Shown here piece by piece: positions 1-9,006 of a DNA stretch of 22,328 nucleotides (the stretch's first letter is position 1; each line of letters begins with the position of its first letter). The notes below the pieces were generated by a model. The model did not search any database. It had not been told where the DNA came from and saw only the letters and a program-made list of their open reading frames with translations. Position numbers and translations under genes: made by a program. The stretch lies in IMG/VR virus record IMGVR_UViG_3300031227_000475, positions 1 to 22,328 of that record. One strand, given 5' to 3'. Source of the stretch: a virus.

Positions 1-4
1 TTCA

Positions 5-1000
5 TTATAGATAAACTTTCTTCCTTCCATAGCGTAATATGGTATACGCCACAGTTACATCATAACTCCCATCGTTAGAAATACGGAATTTGATCTCCCC
101 CGCCGACCACCCATCTAGTACCTCCGCACTGCAATCATCATCGGTTGTGCTCAATTCTATTGGTCCTAACAAAATTAAATCTGCGTGAGAACGTTCAATG
201 TCCACATGTCCCGCAGCCGGTAGGTTAACTACGCTTCCACTTAACTCAATACAATGTACTGCTCCTGCTCCAGTCCAAAGATTACGGTCAGCATCGGTGG
301 GGTCATTGTCCGATGCTGTAACGTTCCCAGACCCATCCAGAGCTACCATGCATACTAATATATCACCCGTGGCGCATACACCTGTTGTATTGGCCACCCA
401 AGATATTCTAGCATCTCGTGCAGTCCTTCCTAATGCTCTCCCATATACAAAATTGGTATTGCTATTAGTAAGGTCTTGGATATAGTAAAATGTAATGGTG
501 AACGTATCGCCATTGCTGACTGTAACGGGCGTCGCAACAGACCAAGTAGCCTTACCTGTAGTGCTATCAAAGTTGGTAATCGCTCTTACTTGACCGTCGT
601 TGACACCCGACGTGAACAACACAAAACCATCATTCCAGTAATCATCAGCCTGAGTCAGTGCAGCATCCACTAAATATGTAGTGGCACCCCCATCGGCGGT
701 ACTGTCCTGCTCCATCGTACTATCCATAATGAAGCCTCTACCATATAAGAAACCTATTATAGGGTCGTCAACTGGAGGCGTAGCAATTCTAGCAGTGCTC
801 TCATCAATGGTGGGCACATCAGGGCTGCGATTTATTATACCATCCTCAACCAGATGATTGAGCAAAATATTTGCCACCGCATACTCCAAGTAACGAGCGG
901 GGCGATTGTTATCCTCTGGAGCTACGAGGTCACCACTGCCTTCTGTCGCTGACCCTCTATCCCAAAATAATCCTAGTATTGGAGATTTGTCAGAACCCAT
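5..1000 (-). CDS. Tail-tip or receptor-binding region protein (331 aa)
   Basis: The start has GAGGTG six bases upstream, overlapping the previous stop. The N-terminal part (residues 35-60, ARYLEYAVANILLNHLVEDG) is helical. Residues 107-170 form a small beta domain with GFVLFTSGVNDGQVRAITNF and VSNGDTFTI, a module type that recurs in phage tail proteins and is similar in kind to the insertion in the stopper-like protein. The C-terminal third is beta-rich and ends YGRKKVYL before a TAA four bases from the window edge. Late position in the tail module suggests a minor tail, adaptor or fibre-associated protein. No enzymatic motif is visible. Confidence 0.7.
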   Translation of the reverse strand: MGSDKSPILGLFWDRGSATEGSGDLVAPEDNNRPARYLEYAVANILLNHLVEDGIINRSPDVPTIDESTARIATPPVDDPIIGFLYGRGFIMDSTMEQDSTADGGATTYLVDAALTQADDYWNDGFVLFTSGVNDGQVRAITNFDSTTGKATWSVATPVTVSNGDTFTITFYYIQDLTNSNTNFVYGRALGRTARDARISWVANTTGVCATGDILVCMVALDGSGNVTASDNDPTDADRNLWTGAGAVHCIELSGSVVNLPAAGHVDIERSHADLILLGPIELSTTDDDCSAEVLDGWSAGEIKFRISNDGSYDVTVAYTILRYGRKKVYL

Positions 1001-1011
1001 TGTTTTTCACC

Positions 1012-1263
1012 TCACACATAATATTCTTCTCCATAATTGCTCATATCATAAGACGCAACCATAGTCATATACTTTACGCCACCAGAATAATAGTAGTGGG
1101 TCATATAGTGTATATTAGCTCGACCAGCAATATCCTGCGAAGTCTGCACAGCACCGGCAGTAGCATCATCTGCCTGTGCCCCCAAAGCATTCCACTTATT
1201 AACCAGCTTCATTGCGTCAGTTTCGTGTGCAATGTCCTGATCTGAATCGTATGCTATCCTCAT
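1012..1263 (-). CDS. Small tail-module protein of unknown function (83 aa)
   Basis: GGGAGA lies seven bases before the ATG and the gene fits tightly between its neighbours, so it is probably real. The first half is likely helical (DIAHETDAMKLVNKWNALGAQ). The second half is Tyr- and Met-rich (IHYMTHYYYSGGVKYMTMV) and probably beta-stranded. No family is recognised. Its stop codon overlaps the Shine-Dalgarno of the next gene. Position suggests a minor tail protein or chaperone for the tail tip. Confidence 0.75.
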   Translation of the reverse strand: MRIAYDSDQDIAHETDAMKLVNKWNALGAQADDATAGAVQTSQDIAGRANIHYMTHYYYSGGVKYMTMVASYDMSNYGEEYYV

Positions 1264-1275
1264 CGAGCTATCTCC

Positions 1276-3984
1276 CTATACAGAGTAGGTTTTAACCCAC
1301 CATCCAGTAAGTTCAGTGCTACGAGGCCCACTTGACCCCGAAAGCTGGTGCTGAACATCAGTTATACGATATATTTTCCCGTTCACTCCCAGTTCATTCC
1401 CCCCAGCAATATAAAATGTCCTCCCCTTACACGCAGATGGTGTGAATGGAATCCTCACTCTGGCATATTCTGGACGAAACGCATGACGCGCATAAAGTGC
1501 TTTGGCTATCCTAATTACAATAGCATCTGTGTTGGCCCAATCGTAGGTCAATGTCAGTTGCTTCAGACGCCCAAGAGGATAGCCCTTTCCAGAATAAGGT
1601 GTCGACCCCTGAACAGAATGCCAATCAGTATATTGATATGTTATTGGCTCGTCTGCATCAGCATATTTTGCACCCTTTACCACTATGCTGTTGTAATAAT
1701 CCCCCAGTTCCATCATTGGTGCTCTAATATCCTCTATTTCGTGGGTCATAACATCATCGTCATCAACCAATCCAACCAACTTGCTACGGTCATTTGCGGC
1801 CATCGTCAGCCAATAATCAACACCAAGAGGATGACCAGTACGAATTATATCCTCCCAAAGGCATCCAGGCGACGCAGGACCATTACTAAGATGGTCCCAC
1901 CAGTGTCTTTTATGTAACCCCGTAGTTCCAACTACGGCATTTCGCATTGTTGGAATACCACCAGCATCCACACAATATGGGCAGCCCTTGTACAATCTCC
2001 CCCCTCGCATAAACAGCCCAGCATTACCTCCGTAAGTAGCAATGTTTTTAAGCACATCCACCCAGGGCCTGCCATCACGAGGGAGCCAAGCTGGTTGGTC
2101 GGGGGGGCCAAAGTTAAAATATTGAATACCTCCGTTGCCATCAGCTGGCTTCAGTATCTCACTCCCCCAATAAATGCCCAACTTATTGCAAATCCAAGCA
2201 AACACATTCTCTATCCGATGGCCTCCGAAAACAAATGAATCACCTGTAACATTTACCGTACCAGCGCGTTGGATGGCCTCAACTATGTTCGCATCCAAAT
2301 CAATGTCCCTATGTTCGGCTCCCTGAAACCCATCAATAAATCCATCGTGTATAATACAGGTATTTTCTTCTGTCCCATCACTTTTCGTCCAAGTCGCCAC
2401 AACCCGCACACGCCTGACCCTACCATCCTGAGCAGTGTAGCTCCAACCACCTGTCTGGTTGTCGAGACTGACCACACCACTGCGACCTGCTCGGCCCTTG
2501 CTGCTTTGTATCCTAATCTCCTTGGTAGAAACATAGGGTGCAGACTGAGCCTGAAAAAAATAATCACTGTCCTGCCAATAATCATTCCAATAAACTAATG
2601 GACTACGACAGGTCTGGAATGTCAAAGCTGTGCCAGCGGCCAAGGGGTTCATTTGGTTATTACCAATTTGCCCCCCAGCAGTCAACTCCTCAGTATATGT
2701 ATGTGTGGACATTGTTGTTTTATACTCAGTCGCATAGGCACCAACAGGCACACGGGACCCTTCTTGCCCACCAATCCAAACAGATGGGGAATCCGCACGA
2801 ATAACATACTTATCCTCTTCCAAATCAACCACGGGTTGCCGACAAGCACGAATCTGAGATTCTTGAGTATTTTCCCCTGCTGGGTAAGGTAAATATATCA
2901 CAGGAGAAACATAGCTGGCATAGGCAGGCATCATGATTGGCCAAAATGTAAACATAAACTGACCAGCATTGTGAGTTACAGAAACGGGTCCTTTTCTTAC
3001 CCCAGGCACCGCAGTAGTTAAATTTCTCCAATCAGTTCTGCGGAATCGATTGGGATATTGATATAATGTACCAGTCCCTCCAGGGTCCTTTCCAGTTACA
3101 ACCAGTATGCCCCTGTCTATGGGGATAATCCAAATACGTGTTTGTACTGGGTCCTCATTTGCTTCCATTTGCTGCCCAACATCGGTCAATGGAGCCACAG
3201 TAATATTGGCACCTTTGCCTTTAGCTGGCTTCAGCTCAATTGTTCCAGTAACCCACTGCGAATCCTTCCACCATAAATGCGCTGGACCATTATATGGTAT
3301 TTCTAACGCGAATCCACCATAAGAACTAGTACCAAATATAATATATGTTGAATGGGGCTGAACTGGAGCTTCATCGGGCAACCGGCCCCGCCACAAATCA
3401 ATTGCAAATGGGGCGTTGTAAGGGAGGTTAAAGCGAGATTTCAAACCAGTAAAATTACCAAGATCGGGTGTGTCCCCATTACAGTTACTCAATTGGGCTG
3501 CGGCTGGGCTACCTACTGGAGAATCCATCCAATACTCCCCATCGCCTGCTGCAACATCCCAGTAGTTCAAATCTATAAACTGTGCTATGCCTTTCTCTCC
3601 ACTACCCCAAGCCTCTTGTGTCGTCCAGCCGCGAGTATCAAGAAATGGATAAACAATCATCGGATGGTGTTTATCACCCGTCTGGAGACGAACAAATGCA
3701 GGTACTTGCCAAGCAGCAATGCCACTACCCGAATAGACAGGCTTTCCCCCGCTGGGTGGGAATGGGTCATTATTGTTAGCATATAGCGTGACCCAATCAA
3801 ATACCGCATCGTCCCAGTTGCTACTAACCGACCAAGGTTCCATATCCCCAGGAAAGTGCAGCCCACCCCAACCAGGATAGCGAACAATTTGCCTATTAAG
3901 GGTTAAACTACCCCCACCCTCCATAAGAGGGGTGCCTGGTTGGGTAATTGCTACATAAAGTTTTGGTTTCACTCTATGAGACAT
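1276..3984 (-). CDS. Tail-tip (baseplate hub-like) protein
   Basis: The 902-residue protein follows the tape measure, where siphoviruses encode distal tail and hub proteins. The C-terminal half shows a hub-like layout. It has a segment KGRAGRSGVVSLDNQTGGW, then GFIDGF, then MELGDYYNSIVVKGAKY. Near the end, YARVRIPFTPSACKGRTFYI, NGKIYRITDVQH and STELTGWWV resemble the final beta domain of phage hub proteins. The N-terminal half of about 480 residues is rich in Trp, Tyr, Gly and Pro, looks beta-stranded and is not recognised; it could be a fused distal-tail or carbohydrate-binding part. The start overlaps the tape measure stop region (TAACTATG) with a weak ribosome-binding site. The hub assignment is inferred from position and pattern. 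Confidence 0.6.
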   Translation of the reverse strand: MSHRVKPKLYVAITQPGTPLMEGGGSLTLNRQIVRYPGWGGLHFPGDMEPWSVSSNWDDAVFDWVTLYANNNDPFPPSGGKPVYSGSGIAAWQVPAFVRLQTGDKHHPMIVYPFLDTRGWTTQEAWGSGEKGIAQFIDLNYWDVAAGDGEYWMDSPVGSPAAAQLSNCNGDTPDLGNFTGLKSRFNLPYNAPFAIDLWRGRLPDEAPVQPHSTYIIFGTSSYGGFALEIPYNGPAHLWWKDSQWVTGTIELKPAKGKGANITVAPLTDVGQQMEANEDPVQTRIWIIPIDRGILVVTGKDPGGTGTLYQYPNRFRRTDWRNLTTAVPGVRKGPVSVTHNAGQFMFTFWPIMMPAYASYVSPVIYLPYPAGENTQESQIRACRQPVVDLEEDKYVIRADSPSVWIGGQEGSRVPVGAYATEYKTTMSTHTYTEELTAGGQIGNNQMNPLAAGTALTFQTCRSPLVYWNDYWQDSDYFFQAQSAPYVSTKEIRIQSSKGRAGRSGVVSLDNQTGGWSYTAQDGRVRRVRVVATWTKSDGTEENTCIIHDGFIDGFQGAEHRDIDLDANIVEAIQRAGTVNVTGDSFVFGGHRIENVFAWICNKLGIYWGSEILKPADGNGGIQYFNFGPPDQPAWLPRDGRPWVDVLKNIATYGGNAGLFMRGGRLYKGCPYCVDAGGIPTMRNAVVGTTGLHKRHWWDHLSNGPASPGCLWEDIIRTGHPLGVDYWLTMAANDRSKLVGLVDDDDVMTHEIEDIRAPMMELGDYYNSIVVKGAKYADADEPITYQYTDWHSVQGSTPYSGKGYPLGRLKQLTLTYDWANTDAIVIRIAKALYARHAFRPEYARVRIPFTPSACKGRTFYIAGGNELGVNGKIYRITDVQHQLSGSSGPRSTELTGWWVKTYSV

Positions 3985-3986
3985 AG

Positions 3987-6900
3987 TTAATACAACCCCG
4001 ATTGCTGAACTCTGCGGCTAGCTTTGCCCCCACCTGGATGGGTGCCTTGTCCATATTCAATGTCAAGACCTGGAGGGGTAGAAACATGGAAATAGACATC
4101 CGTGCTTGGTGGTACTCCCCCTCCCGTTGCACCTACTCTTTCCCCAAGCGTGGGCACCCGCATCGGAGGAACAGCGGGACCCCAACCAATTGCTTTTCGT
4201 TGGTGAGGAGTTAATGGATAGCCTTGCCGTCTCTCAGCCTCTCTCGCCCCAACACCAACTCCCACATCTCGGCCAATGCCAATAGCACCCCTCATCAGCC
4301 TTTCTGCTAACAGTATTTCAGGACCAAGAAGTCTTGTTAATATTCCACCAGTCCGAGGGCCAAGTCCCTCAATAACTTCCGCAGCTCTCGAACCTGCTAC
4401 TGCTTGCCTTGATGCTAATTCACGCGCTGCCATTTCTTTAGCCACAGCGCTTGACCCCGTTCGCGGCCCTCCACCCGTAAAGAATCCTTTAATAGTATCC
4501 CAAATTGGCCTGAGCTTTCCACCGAGCTTTCCAACAAAGTCGCTTGCTGATAGCACCAGCTTTTTAAGTCTCCCCGCAAATTTTATTACCCCCATAATCC
4601 CTTCCGTTATAGCCTGTTTAGCCAACACCAACTTGAACAAAAGAGTTAAGGAAAAATATGTGATTACCACCTTCCATATATTAGAACTTTTCCATAAGTT
4701 CTCAATAGCCCTTCCAATGCCCGAAACAAAACCCCATATCCTAGTGAAGAAACATCCTATCCTAGTGAAGAAACCTTTCGCAGTATTCTCAGCGGCGTCT
4801 TCCTCGGGGGAAGGAACACCTCCTACTTTCTTAGCCGCCTCCAACGATTCTCTGTTTCTCCGCTGCAATGGTGTTTCAGTTGTCGGTAGCACCGCCCCAC
4901 CTGCCCCTAATGGCATACCAGCAGGCGCATATGTATAACCTGGTGGGCCTTGAACATCCCCTGAACTGAGCATAACACGACCAGCGGCTCCCAACGCCTC
5001 CTCTCTAGTAGCTTCGTGCTCTCTATAATACCTCCGCCATGCACCCGCCTTCGCCACCTTTTCCTCCATGGCCCTTAACGGCCCTCCTACCCTTTCACCA
5101 ATTGACTCAATAGCATCTTTGGCTTTCTCTGCTGCTTCTGCTGCCCTCCCGAACATTTCCGTCTTCTCTACATCCCCCATTGCGGAAGCAACCTCACGGG
5201 CAGCTTCCACCGCACCTTGGAGCACTGTCAACACTGCACCACCTATTGTCAATATAAGACTTAGATATGTACGAAAAACACCAATAGCAGCAGGAGCGTG
5301 GTCAATAATAAACTCCATAACTGTCATCATTATGCCTTGGATACCATCAACCTTTTTATACCACACATCAAACTTATCGCCGATACGACCCAGCCAATCA
5401 GAAATTATAGAAAGCATTGGCTCTATTCTTTCTGCAAACCACATAAAAACTGGCCGTAGTCGTTTTGACCACTGCGTGAACTGGGCAGCAATCCTCTGAG
5501 CCATTGGGCTTAACTCTCGTTCGCCCGTACTTGTTATTCTCATAATAGCATCTCTAACCATTATCAGAGCGTCAGTTATCGGGCGGAGAAATCCAATATC
5601 CTTCAATTCCTTGCCAAACCTAGCCCAAAGGTCAGACATATCATCCACCACGGCCTTATAGGTATTGCTAGTCGCCTTAGCCATCCCTCCATAACGAGCC
5701 TGAATCAAATTGAGAATTGCTACAAGGTTCTGGGCTTGTTGCTCTGGTGTCTTCCCTACCAAAGTCCCTCCTGGGCCTGCTACACCCCCGTAATTAACAA
5801 CTTGCTGTGGCATTATGCCATAAGTCCGACGCAATGACATAAAGAACCCTGTCGAGGCCTTCATTACGGCGGCTCCTGCATCCTCAACTGACTGACCAAA
5901 CATTGCCGCCAAATCCATTATTCCAGGCATAACTCTCTCAACAGCGTCTGGGCCGAGCTTGGGAAGAAACTCCACCCCCAAAGCCTGTACCTTCAGCATA
6001 GCATTGGCAATATCTGTCCAGACAAATCTCAACCCAACTGCCGTATCCATCGCCCATTTCATCATCCCAGACCCTGCTGCACCACCAAAAAGCCCACGCA
6101 TCCGCAGTTCCAACATTTCAATCTCAGCAGATATATTTATCAACGAGCCGATAAGCTGCTTGGCGTAACCCAGAACTCGCTGAAACCCTGTAACCATCCC
6201 ACGAACCAAATCTGTAAATGGGCGCACAATATTACGAACAGCATACATAATGGACAGACCTGCCCAATATATGTGCATAAACCCAACAACAACATTTCTG
6301 GCACCCTTCGCCATACCTCCTAATATTGCCAATCCACCACGTGCTACTCCTGCAATACTCATCTTCTTACTTGCCTTGGCATACTCTTCCATAGCACGAG
6401 CATGCAATGCCACCATCTTCCGCTCTGCTCGTTCTCTTACAGCAAAGTCCTTTACCATCTCTTGCCTAGCCTTAATACGAAGCTGGGCTTCCTTTATCGT
6501 TACCTGCTTCCTCGCAGCAAAATCCTTTACCATTTCCTGCCTAGCCTTAATACGGAGTTGACCATCCTTCACCATTACCTGCTTCCTCGTAGCAAAATCC
6601 TTTACCATCTCTTGCCTAGCCCTAATACGAAGCTGACCTCCCTTTACAACTTCCTGTTCTCTTGCAGCAAAATCCTTTACCATTTCCTGCCTAGCTTTAA
6701 TACGGAGCTGGCCTTCCTTTACCATTACCTGTTCTTTTGCAGCAAGTTCCCCATCCATTTGTTGCTTGGCTCTAATACGAAGCTGCCCCTCCTTTACAAC
6801 CGCCTGTTCTTTTGCAGCAAATTCTTTATCCATTTGTTGCTTGGCTGTAACACGGAGTTGACCCTCCTTCTGCCCAGCCACTGCTCGCGCATCAATATTC

Positions 6901-7346
6901 TTAAGTAAAGCATGGCTATACGCAACCAACTGTCGCTGATGAGCAACCCCAACACCAATAGACCGAGCCTCTGTGGTATTACCCAGTTCTACCGCATTCC
7001 GGCGGTCTCGCTCCAACGATACCGCTTTGTTCTGGGCCGCATATAATCTTTGCAGCATCATCTCCCTGGCTCGTTCAGTCAATGTAGATTTAAGAGTACC
7101 TGCCATGAGTGCTTGGCGAGCCAAGCGCAAATGCTCCGTTCGTGCCGCAACACCCGCCAAGCTCCGTTGTTGCCTATCCAATGCCCCAGTCTGCCTAGTA
7201 CTCTCCTGTGTGGTTCCACCACCACCACCACCAGCAGCACTACCCGTAGTGCCACGAGCACCACTGCTAAGCCGCTTCATTTGCTGCATAGCCTGAGAAA
7301 TATTAGCTGTAACAGTCATCCCAAGATTTACACTTGCATCAGGCAT
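3987..7346 (-). CDS. Tape measure protein
   Basis: The 1119-residue protein sets tail length and is probably injected ahead of the DNA. It begins with a short region containing a Gly run (residues 39-44), then long charged helices. Six tandem 25-residue repeats follow (residues 160-309) of the type KEGQLRIKARQEMVKDFAAR. Next come hydrophobic helices (about 329-375 and several later, including LSLILTIGGAVLTVLQGAV and VVITYFSLTLLFKLVLA), as in other tape measures. The C-terminal 120 residues are Gly-, Pro- and Arg-rich. With the usual 0.15 nm per residue, the length predicts a tail of roughly 165-170 nm. GGTGA lies five bases before the ATG, overlapping the stop of the preceding gene. Confidence 0.93.
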   Translation of the reverse strand: MPDASVNLGMTVTANISQAMQQMKRLSSGARGTTGSAAGGGGGGTTQESTRQTGALDRQQRSLAGVAARTEHLRLARQALMAGTLKSTLTERAREMMLQRLYAAQNKAVSLERDRRNAVELGNTTEARSIGVGVAHQRQLVAYSHALLKNIDARAVAGQKEGQLRVTAKQQMDKEFAAKEQAVVKEGQLRIRAKQQMDGELAAKEQVMVKEGQLRIKARQEMVKDFAAREQEVVKGGQLRIRARQEMVKDFATRKQVMVKDGQLRIKARQEMVKDFAARKQVTIKEAQLRIKARQEMVKDFAVRERAERKMVALHARAMEEYAKASKKMSIAGVARGGLAILGGMAKGARNVVVGFMHIYWAGLSIMYAVRNIVRPFTDLVRGMVTGFQRVLGYAKQLIGSLINISAEIEMLELRMRGLFGGAAGSGMMKWAMDTAVGLRFVWTDIANAMLKVQALGVEFLPKLGPDAVERVMPGIMDLAAMFGQSVEDAGAAVMKASTGFFMSLRRTYGIMPQQVVNYGGVAGPGGTLVGKTPEQQAQNLVAILNLIQARYGGMAKATSNTYKAVVDDMSDLWARFGKELKDIGFLRPITDALIMVRDAIMRITSTGERELSPMAQRIAAQFTQWSKRLRPVFMWFAERIEPMLSIISDWLGRIGDKFDVWYKKVDGIQGIMMTVMEFIIDHAPAAIGVFRTYLSLILTIGGAVLTVLQGAVEAAREVASAMGDVEKTEMFGRAAEAAEKAKDAIESIGERVGGPLRAMEEKVAKAGAWRRYYREHEATREEALGAAGRVMLSSGDVQGPPGYTYAPAGMPLGAGGAVLPTTETPLQRRNRESLEAAKKVGGVPSPEEDAAENTAKGFFTRIGCFFTRIWGFVSGIGRAIENLWKSSNIWKVVITYFSLTLLFKLVLAKQAITEGIMGVIKFAGRLKKLVLSASDFVGKLGGKLRPIWDTIKGFFTGGGPRTGSSAVAKEMAARELASRQAVAGSRAAEVIEGLGPRTGGILTRLLGPEILLAERLMRGAIGIGRDVGVGVGAREAERRQGYPLTPHQRKAIGWGPAVPPMRVPTLGERVGATGGGVPPSTDVYFHVSTPPGLDIEYGQGTHPGGGKASRRVQQSGLY
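6420..6869 (-). repeat. Six tandem 75-bp repeats in the tape measure gene
   Basis: Six units of exactly 75 bp encode 25-residue helical repeats with the core GQLRIKARQEMVKDFA. Odd and even copies differ consistently (plus strand CGGAG in copies 1, 3 and 5, CGAAG in 2, 4 and 6; QVMV ends copies 2 and 4). A 150-bp dimer therefore appears to be the unit that was amplified. The copies nearest the N-terminus (1 and 2) have diverged most. Confidence 0.93.
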
Positions 7347-7351
7347 CTAAA

Positions 7352-7933
7352 TCACCATGCCATTTTATACCAATAGTGGCCTGCGTTTCTCTTAAGGTGT
7401 GCTACAAACTTATCAACAAAGTAATCATTCTTGTTATGCAAAAATGAATGAGGGCCGGGAGCGACAGTGATAAATGGAAGATAATCAGGACTCTGCTTAT
7501 AGCCAGCCTCAGTCGGCTCTGGAAGTCCAGGTCTTATCTGGCGAACATACCTACGCAGCTTCTTCCTCCATTTTGTATTGGGACTTTTACCATATAACCA
7601 TACTCGGTGAGGCTTTGCGCCAGCTTCCATTCCCCAAATATAGCTGAATGGATCATACTTCTGAACAGGCTCCCCTTTAACCAACAATGCCCCACTTTCG
7701 CCTATACGGACTTGGTATGTGTCTCTGGAAAGTACAGTCAGTGGAAATACTCTCAGGTCCTCCCGAAGACTACCTTCAAATATAGGTGCATCCATCTTGG
7801 ATTGCTCTAGTGTGGCATTTGCAGATGAAACCAATCCACGAGCCACCTCAGCACCAAATGCCCGATTAAACTGCTGAGGCAGAGAGTTTATCCATCGTAA
7901 ACTTCGATTGTCCCACCGAATGCTAATCTGCAT
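7352..7933 (-). CDS. HK97 gp10-like (neck/tail completion) protein
   Basis: The 193-residue protein carries the family signature DAPIFEGSLREDLRVF (a variant of 'aPv.TG.LR.si'), then a strand QVRIGESGALL and YIWGMEAGAKPH, matching the '..Y...vE.G..PH' part of HK97 gp10-like proteins. It ends with a helix (DYFVDKFVAHLKRNAG). The start is placed at ATG 7933-7931, nine bases after GGTGGAG; the GTG at 7948, adjacent to the previous stop, overlaps that Shine-Dalgarno. Family members usually lie with the neck genes before the tail tube. Here the gene sits between the chaperone and the tape measure, so its role may differ. Confidence 0.68.
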   Translation of the reverse strand: MQISIRWDNRSLRWINSLPQQFNRAFGAEVARGLVSSANATLEQSKMDAPIFEGSLREDLRVFPLTVLSRDTYQVRIGESGALLVKGEPVQKYDPFSYIWGMEAGAKPHRVWLYGKSPNTKWRKKLRRYVRQIRPGLPEPTEAGYKQSPDYLPFITVAPGPHSFLHNKNDYFVDKFVAHLKRNAGHYWYKMAW

Positions 7934-7948
7934 AGCAAAAAACTCCAC

Positions 7949-8380
7949 CTATTGCCGATACTTGGACTTCATTGCTTTGGCCTTACCTGCACTGTACGCC
8001 TGCCAAATTGACATGCGCCAATATGCTATTCTATTCCAAGGCAAGTTATCCGGCGAGAGGTGCAGTTCGTAAAATATCTCGGCTTCTTCGACCCTGTGAT
8101 AAAGAAAGTTCGCAATTCTCCGCTCAAGGTATGTCGCATCTATCTCTGGGTCAGTCTCTTTCAATAACTGACCGTGCTGAGCAAGATACTCGCGGTACTT
8201 TACTTTATCAAGTCGGCCTTCCTCAGTGCGAAACCGAGGATCTTCTTTGGCCTGAATCTCGTTTATAAGAGTAGCGGGTTCCTTCTTCGTTAGCTCTGCG
8301 TCTGCCCCATTCTGGACAACTATCCCCAACACCGAATACTCAGCATCAGACACCGCTGCCCTTCCCACCCGCTCGGCTAG
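7949..8380 (-). CDS. T part of tail assembly chaperone GT (made by -1 frameshift from G)
   Basis: This frame continues gene G after the slippery site, giving a GT fusion of about 327 residues (184 from G plus 143). A GTG at 8368 could be read as an independent start, but no Shine-Dalgarno precedes it, so the frameshift is the likelier route. The T part is helical and charged (TYLERRIANFLYHRVEEAEIF, near residue 80 of the free frame) and ends KAKAMKSKYRQ. In lambda the T domain contacts the tail tube while the G domain binds the tape measure. The stop codon TAG is followed immediately by the next gene's ribosome-binding site. Confidence 0.82.
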   Translation of the reverse strand, partial: LAERVGRAAVSDAEYSVLGIVVQNGADAELTKKEPATLINEIQAKEDPRFRTEEGRLDKVKYREYLAQHGQLLKETDPEIDATYLERRIANFLYHRVEEAEIFYELHLSPDNLPWNRIAYWRMSIWQAYSAGKAKAMKSKYRQ

Positions 8381-8931
8381 TTTTTTAGTTCACTAACCAC
8401 AGCATCCTGGTCAGAGGTTATTGCAGCATTACCCTCTTCGTCTTCAACCTCTACCTGATCTTCTCCGAAGTAGAAGTCATTTATCATCTTAAACAGAATA
8501 CCTTGCAGACCGGGCATAATCTGAACGAGTAACTGCTTTTGCTCATAGGACTTCCGAGGCCACTTCAATACCTCAATCTCGCCCTTCTCGTTCAGCTTTG
8601 GAAATACCGCGTCCTTGATTAACCCATCTTCCACAACAGCACGCAGCATACCAAATGTGTCATAGCGTCGCTCTGTTACCATTTCGATTTTGCCATCGTC
8701 ATCAGCTTCATTACGAACAAGCTCTCGGATAAAGCGCGACTCCAGACTACTAAGCTCCTCTGCATTGGCTTCCTTAAAGACGACCCAGAATTCATCCCCA
8801 ATATCCTCACCTTCGGGGTGACGACTGGACGGGGGGCCTGTCAGCGGAATTACCCCGCTGTCACCCAATTGGGAGCGCAAAGCTAACTTCCCTAAAATTT
8901 CCGCTCTCCTCTTATCGGTTAATTTTCCCAT
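8377..8931 (-). CDS. Tail assembly chaperone G
   Basis: The 184-residue acidic protein sits between tail tube and tape measure and ends at a -1 slippery site next to its stop codon, the hallmark of the G gene of the G/GT pair. The start is taken at the ATG 8931-8929 because GAGGAG lies seven bases before it; the TTG two codons earlier is too close to that Shine-Dalgarno. The protein has a helical N-terminus (KLTDKRRAEILGKLALRSQL), a central region with FWVVFKEANAEELSSLESRF, and an acidic tail (EDQVEVEDEEGN). G and GT coat the tape measure and help polymerise the tube around it; they are absent from the finished virion in lambda. Confidence 0.85.
   Translation of the reverse strand: MGKLTDKRRAEILGKLALRSQLGDSGVIPLTGPPSSRHPEGEDIGDEFWVVFKEANAEELSSLESRFIRELVRNEADDDGKIEMVTERRYDTFGMLRAVVEDGLIKDAVFPKLNEKGEIEVLKWPRKSYEQKQLLVQIMPGLQGILFKMINDFYFGEDQVEVEDEEGNAAITSDQDAVVSELKN
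8380..8386 (-). other. -1 ribosomal frameshift site A AAA AAC
   Basis: On the minus strand the zero-frame codons CTA AAA AAC are followed at once by the TAG stop of gene G. The heptamer A AAA AAC fits X XXY YYZ exactly. Slipping back one base enters the frame CTA GCC GAG CGG GTG..., which is open through the next reading frame to its stop at 7949. A downstream stimulatory stem-loop was not convincingly found by eye. Confidence 0.88.
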
Positions 8932-9006
8932 TTTCAAGCTCCTCTGCTACCGGATTTTGTTATTGTTCTCTGATTATCTATTATTTACTCTCTGTACTCA
9001 TTCGTC

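Noticed and set aside
1972-1983. CPYC motif, as in glutaredoxins, in the 902-residue tail protein
   Set aside because: It stands alone in a tail hub-like protein with no thioredoxin fold around it; a structural Cys pair is likelier.
6402-6908. Plus-strand open frame with a repetitive Leu/Ser/Tyr-rich product
   Set aside because: It is the antisense shadow of the tape measure repeats, with no ribosome-binding site and no neighbours on that strand. Other plus-strand frames (for example 15539-15982 and 4276-4938) are rejected for the same reasons.
7949-8368. Independent gene starting at GTG 8368
   Set aside because: There is no Shine-Dalgarno, and the slippery heptamer directly upstream connects this frame to gene G.
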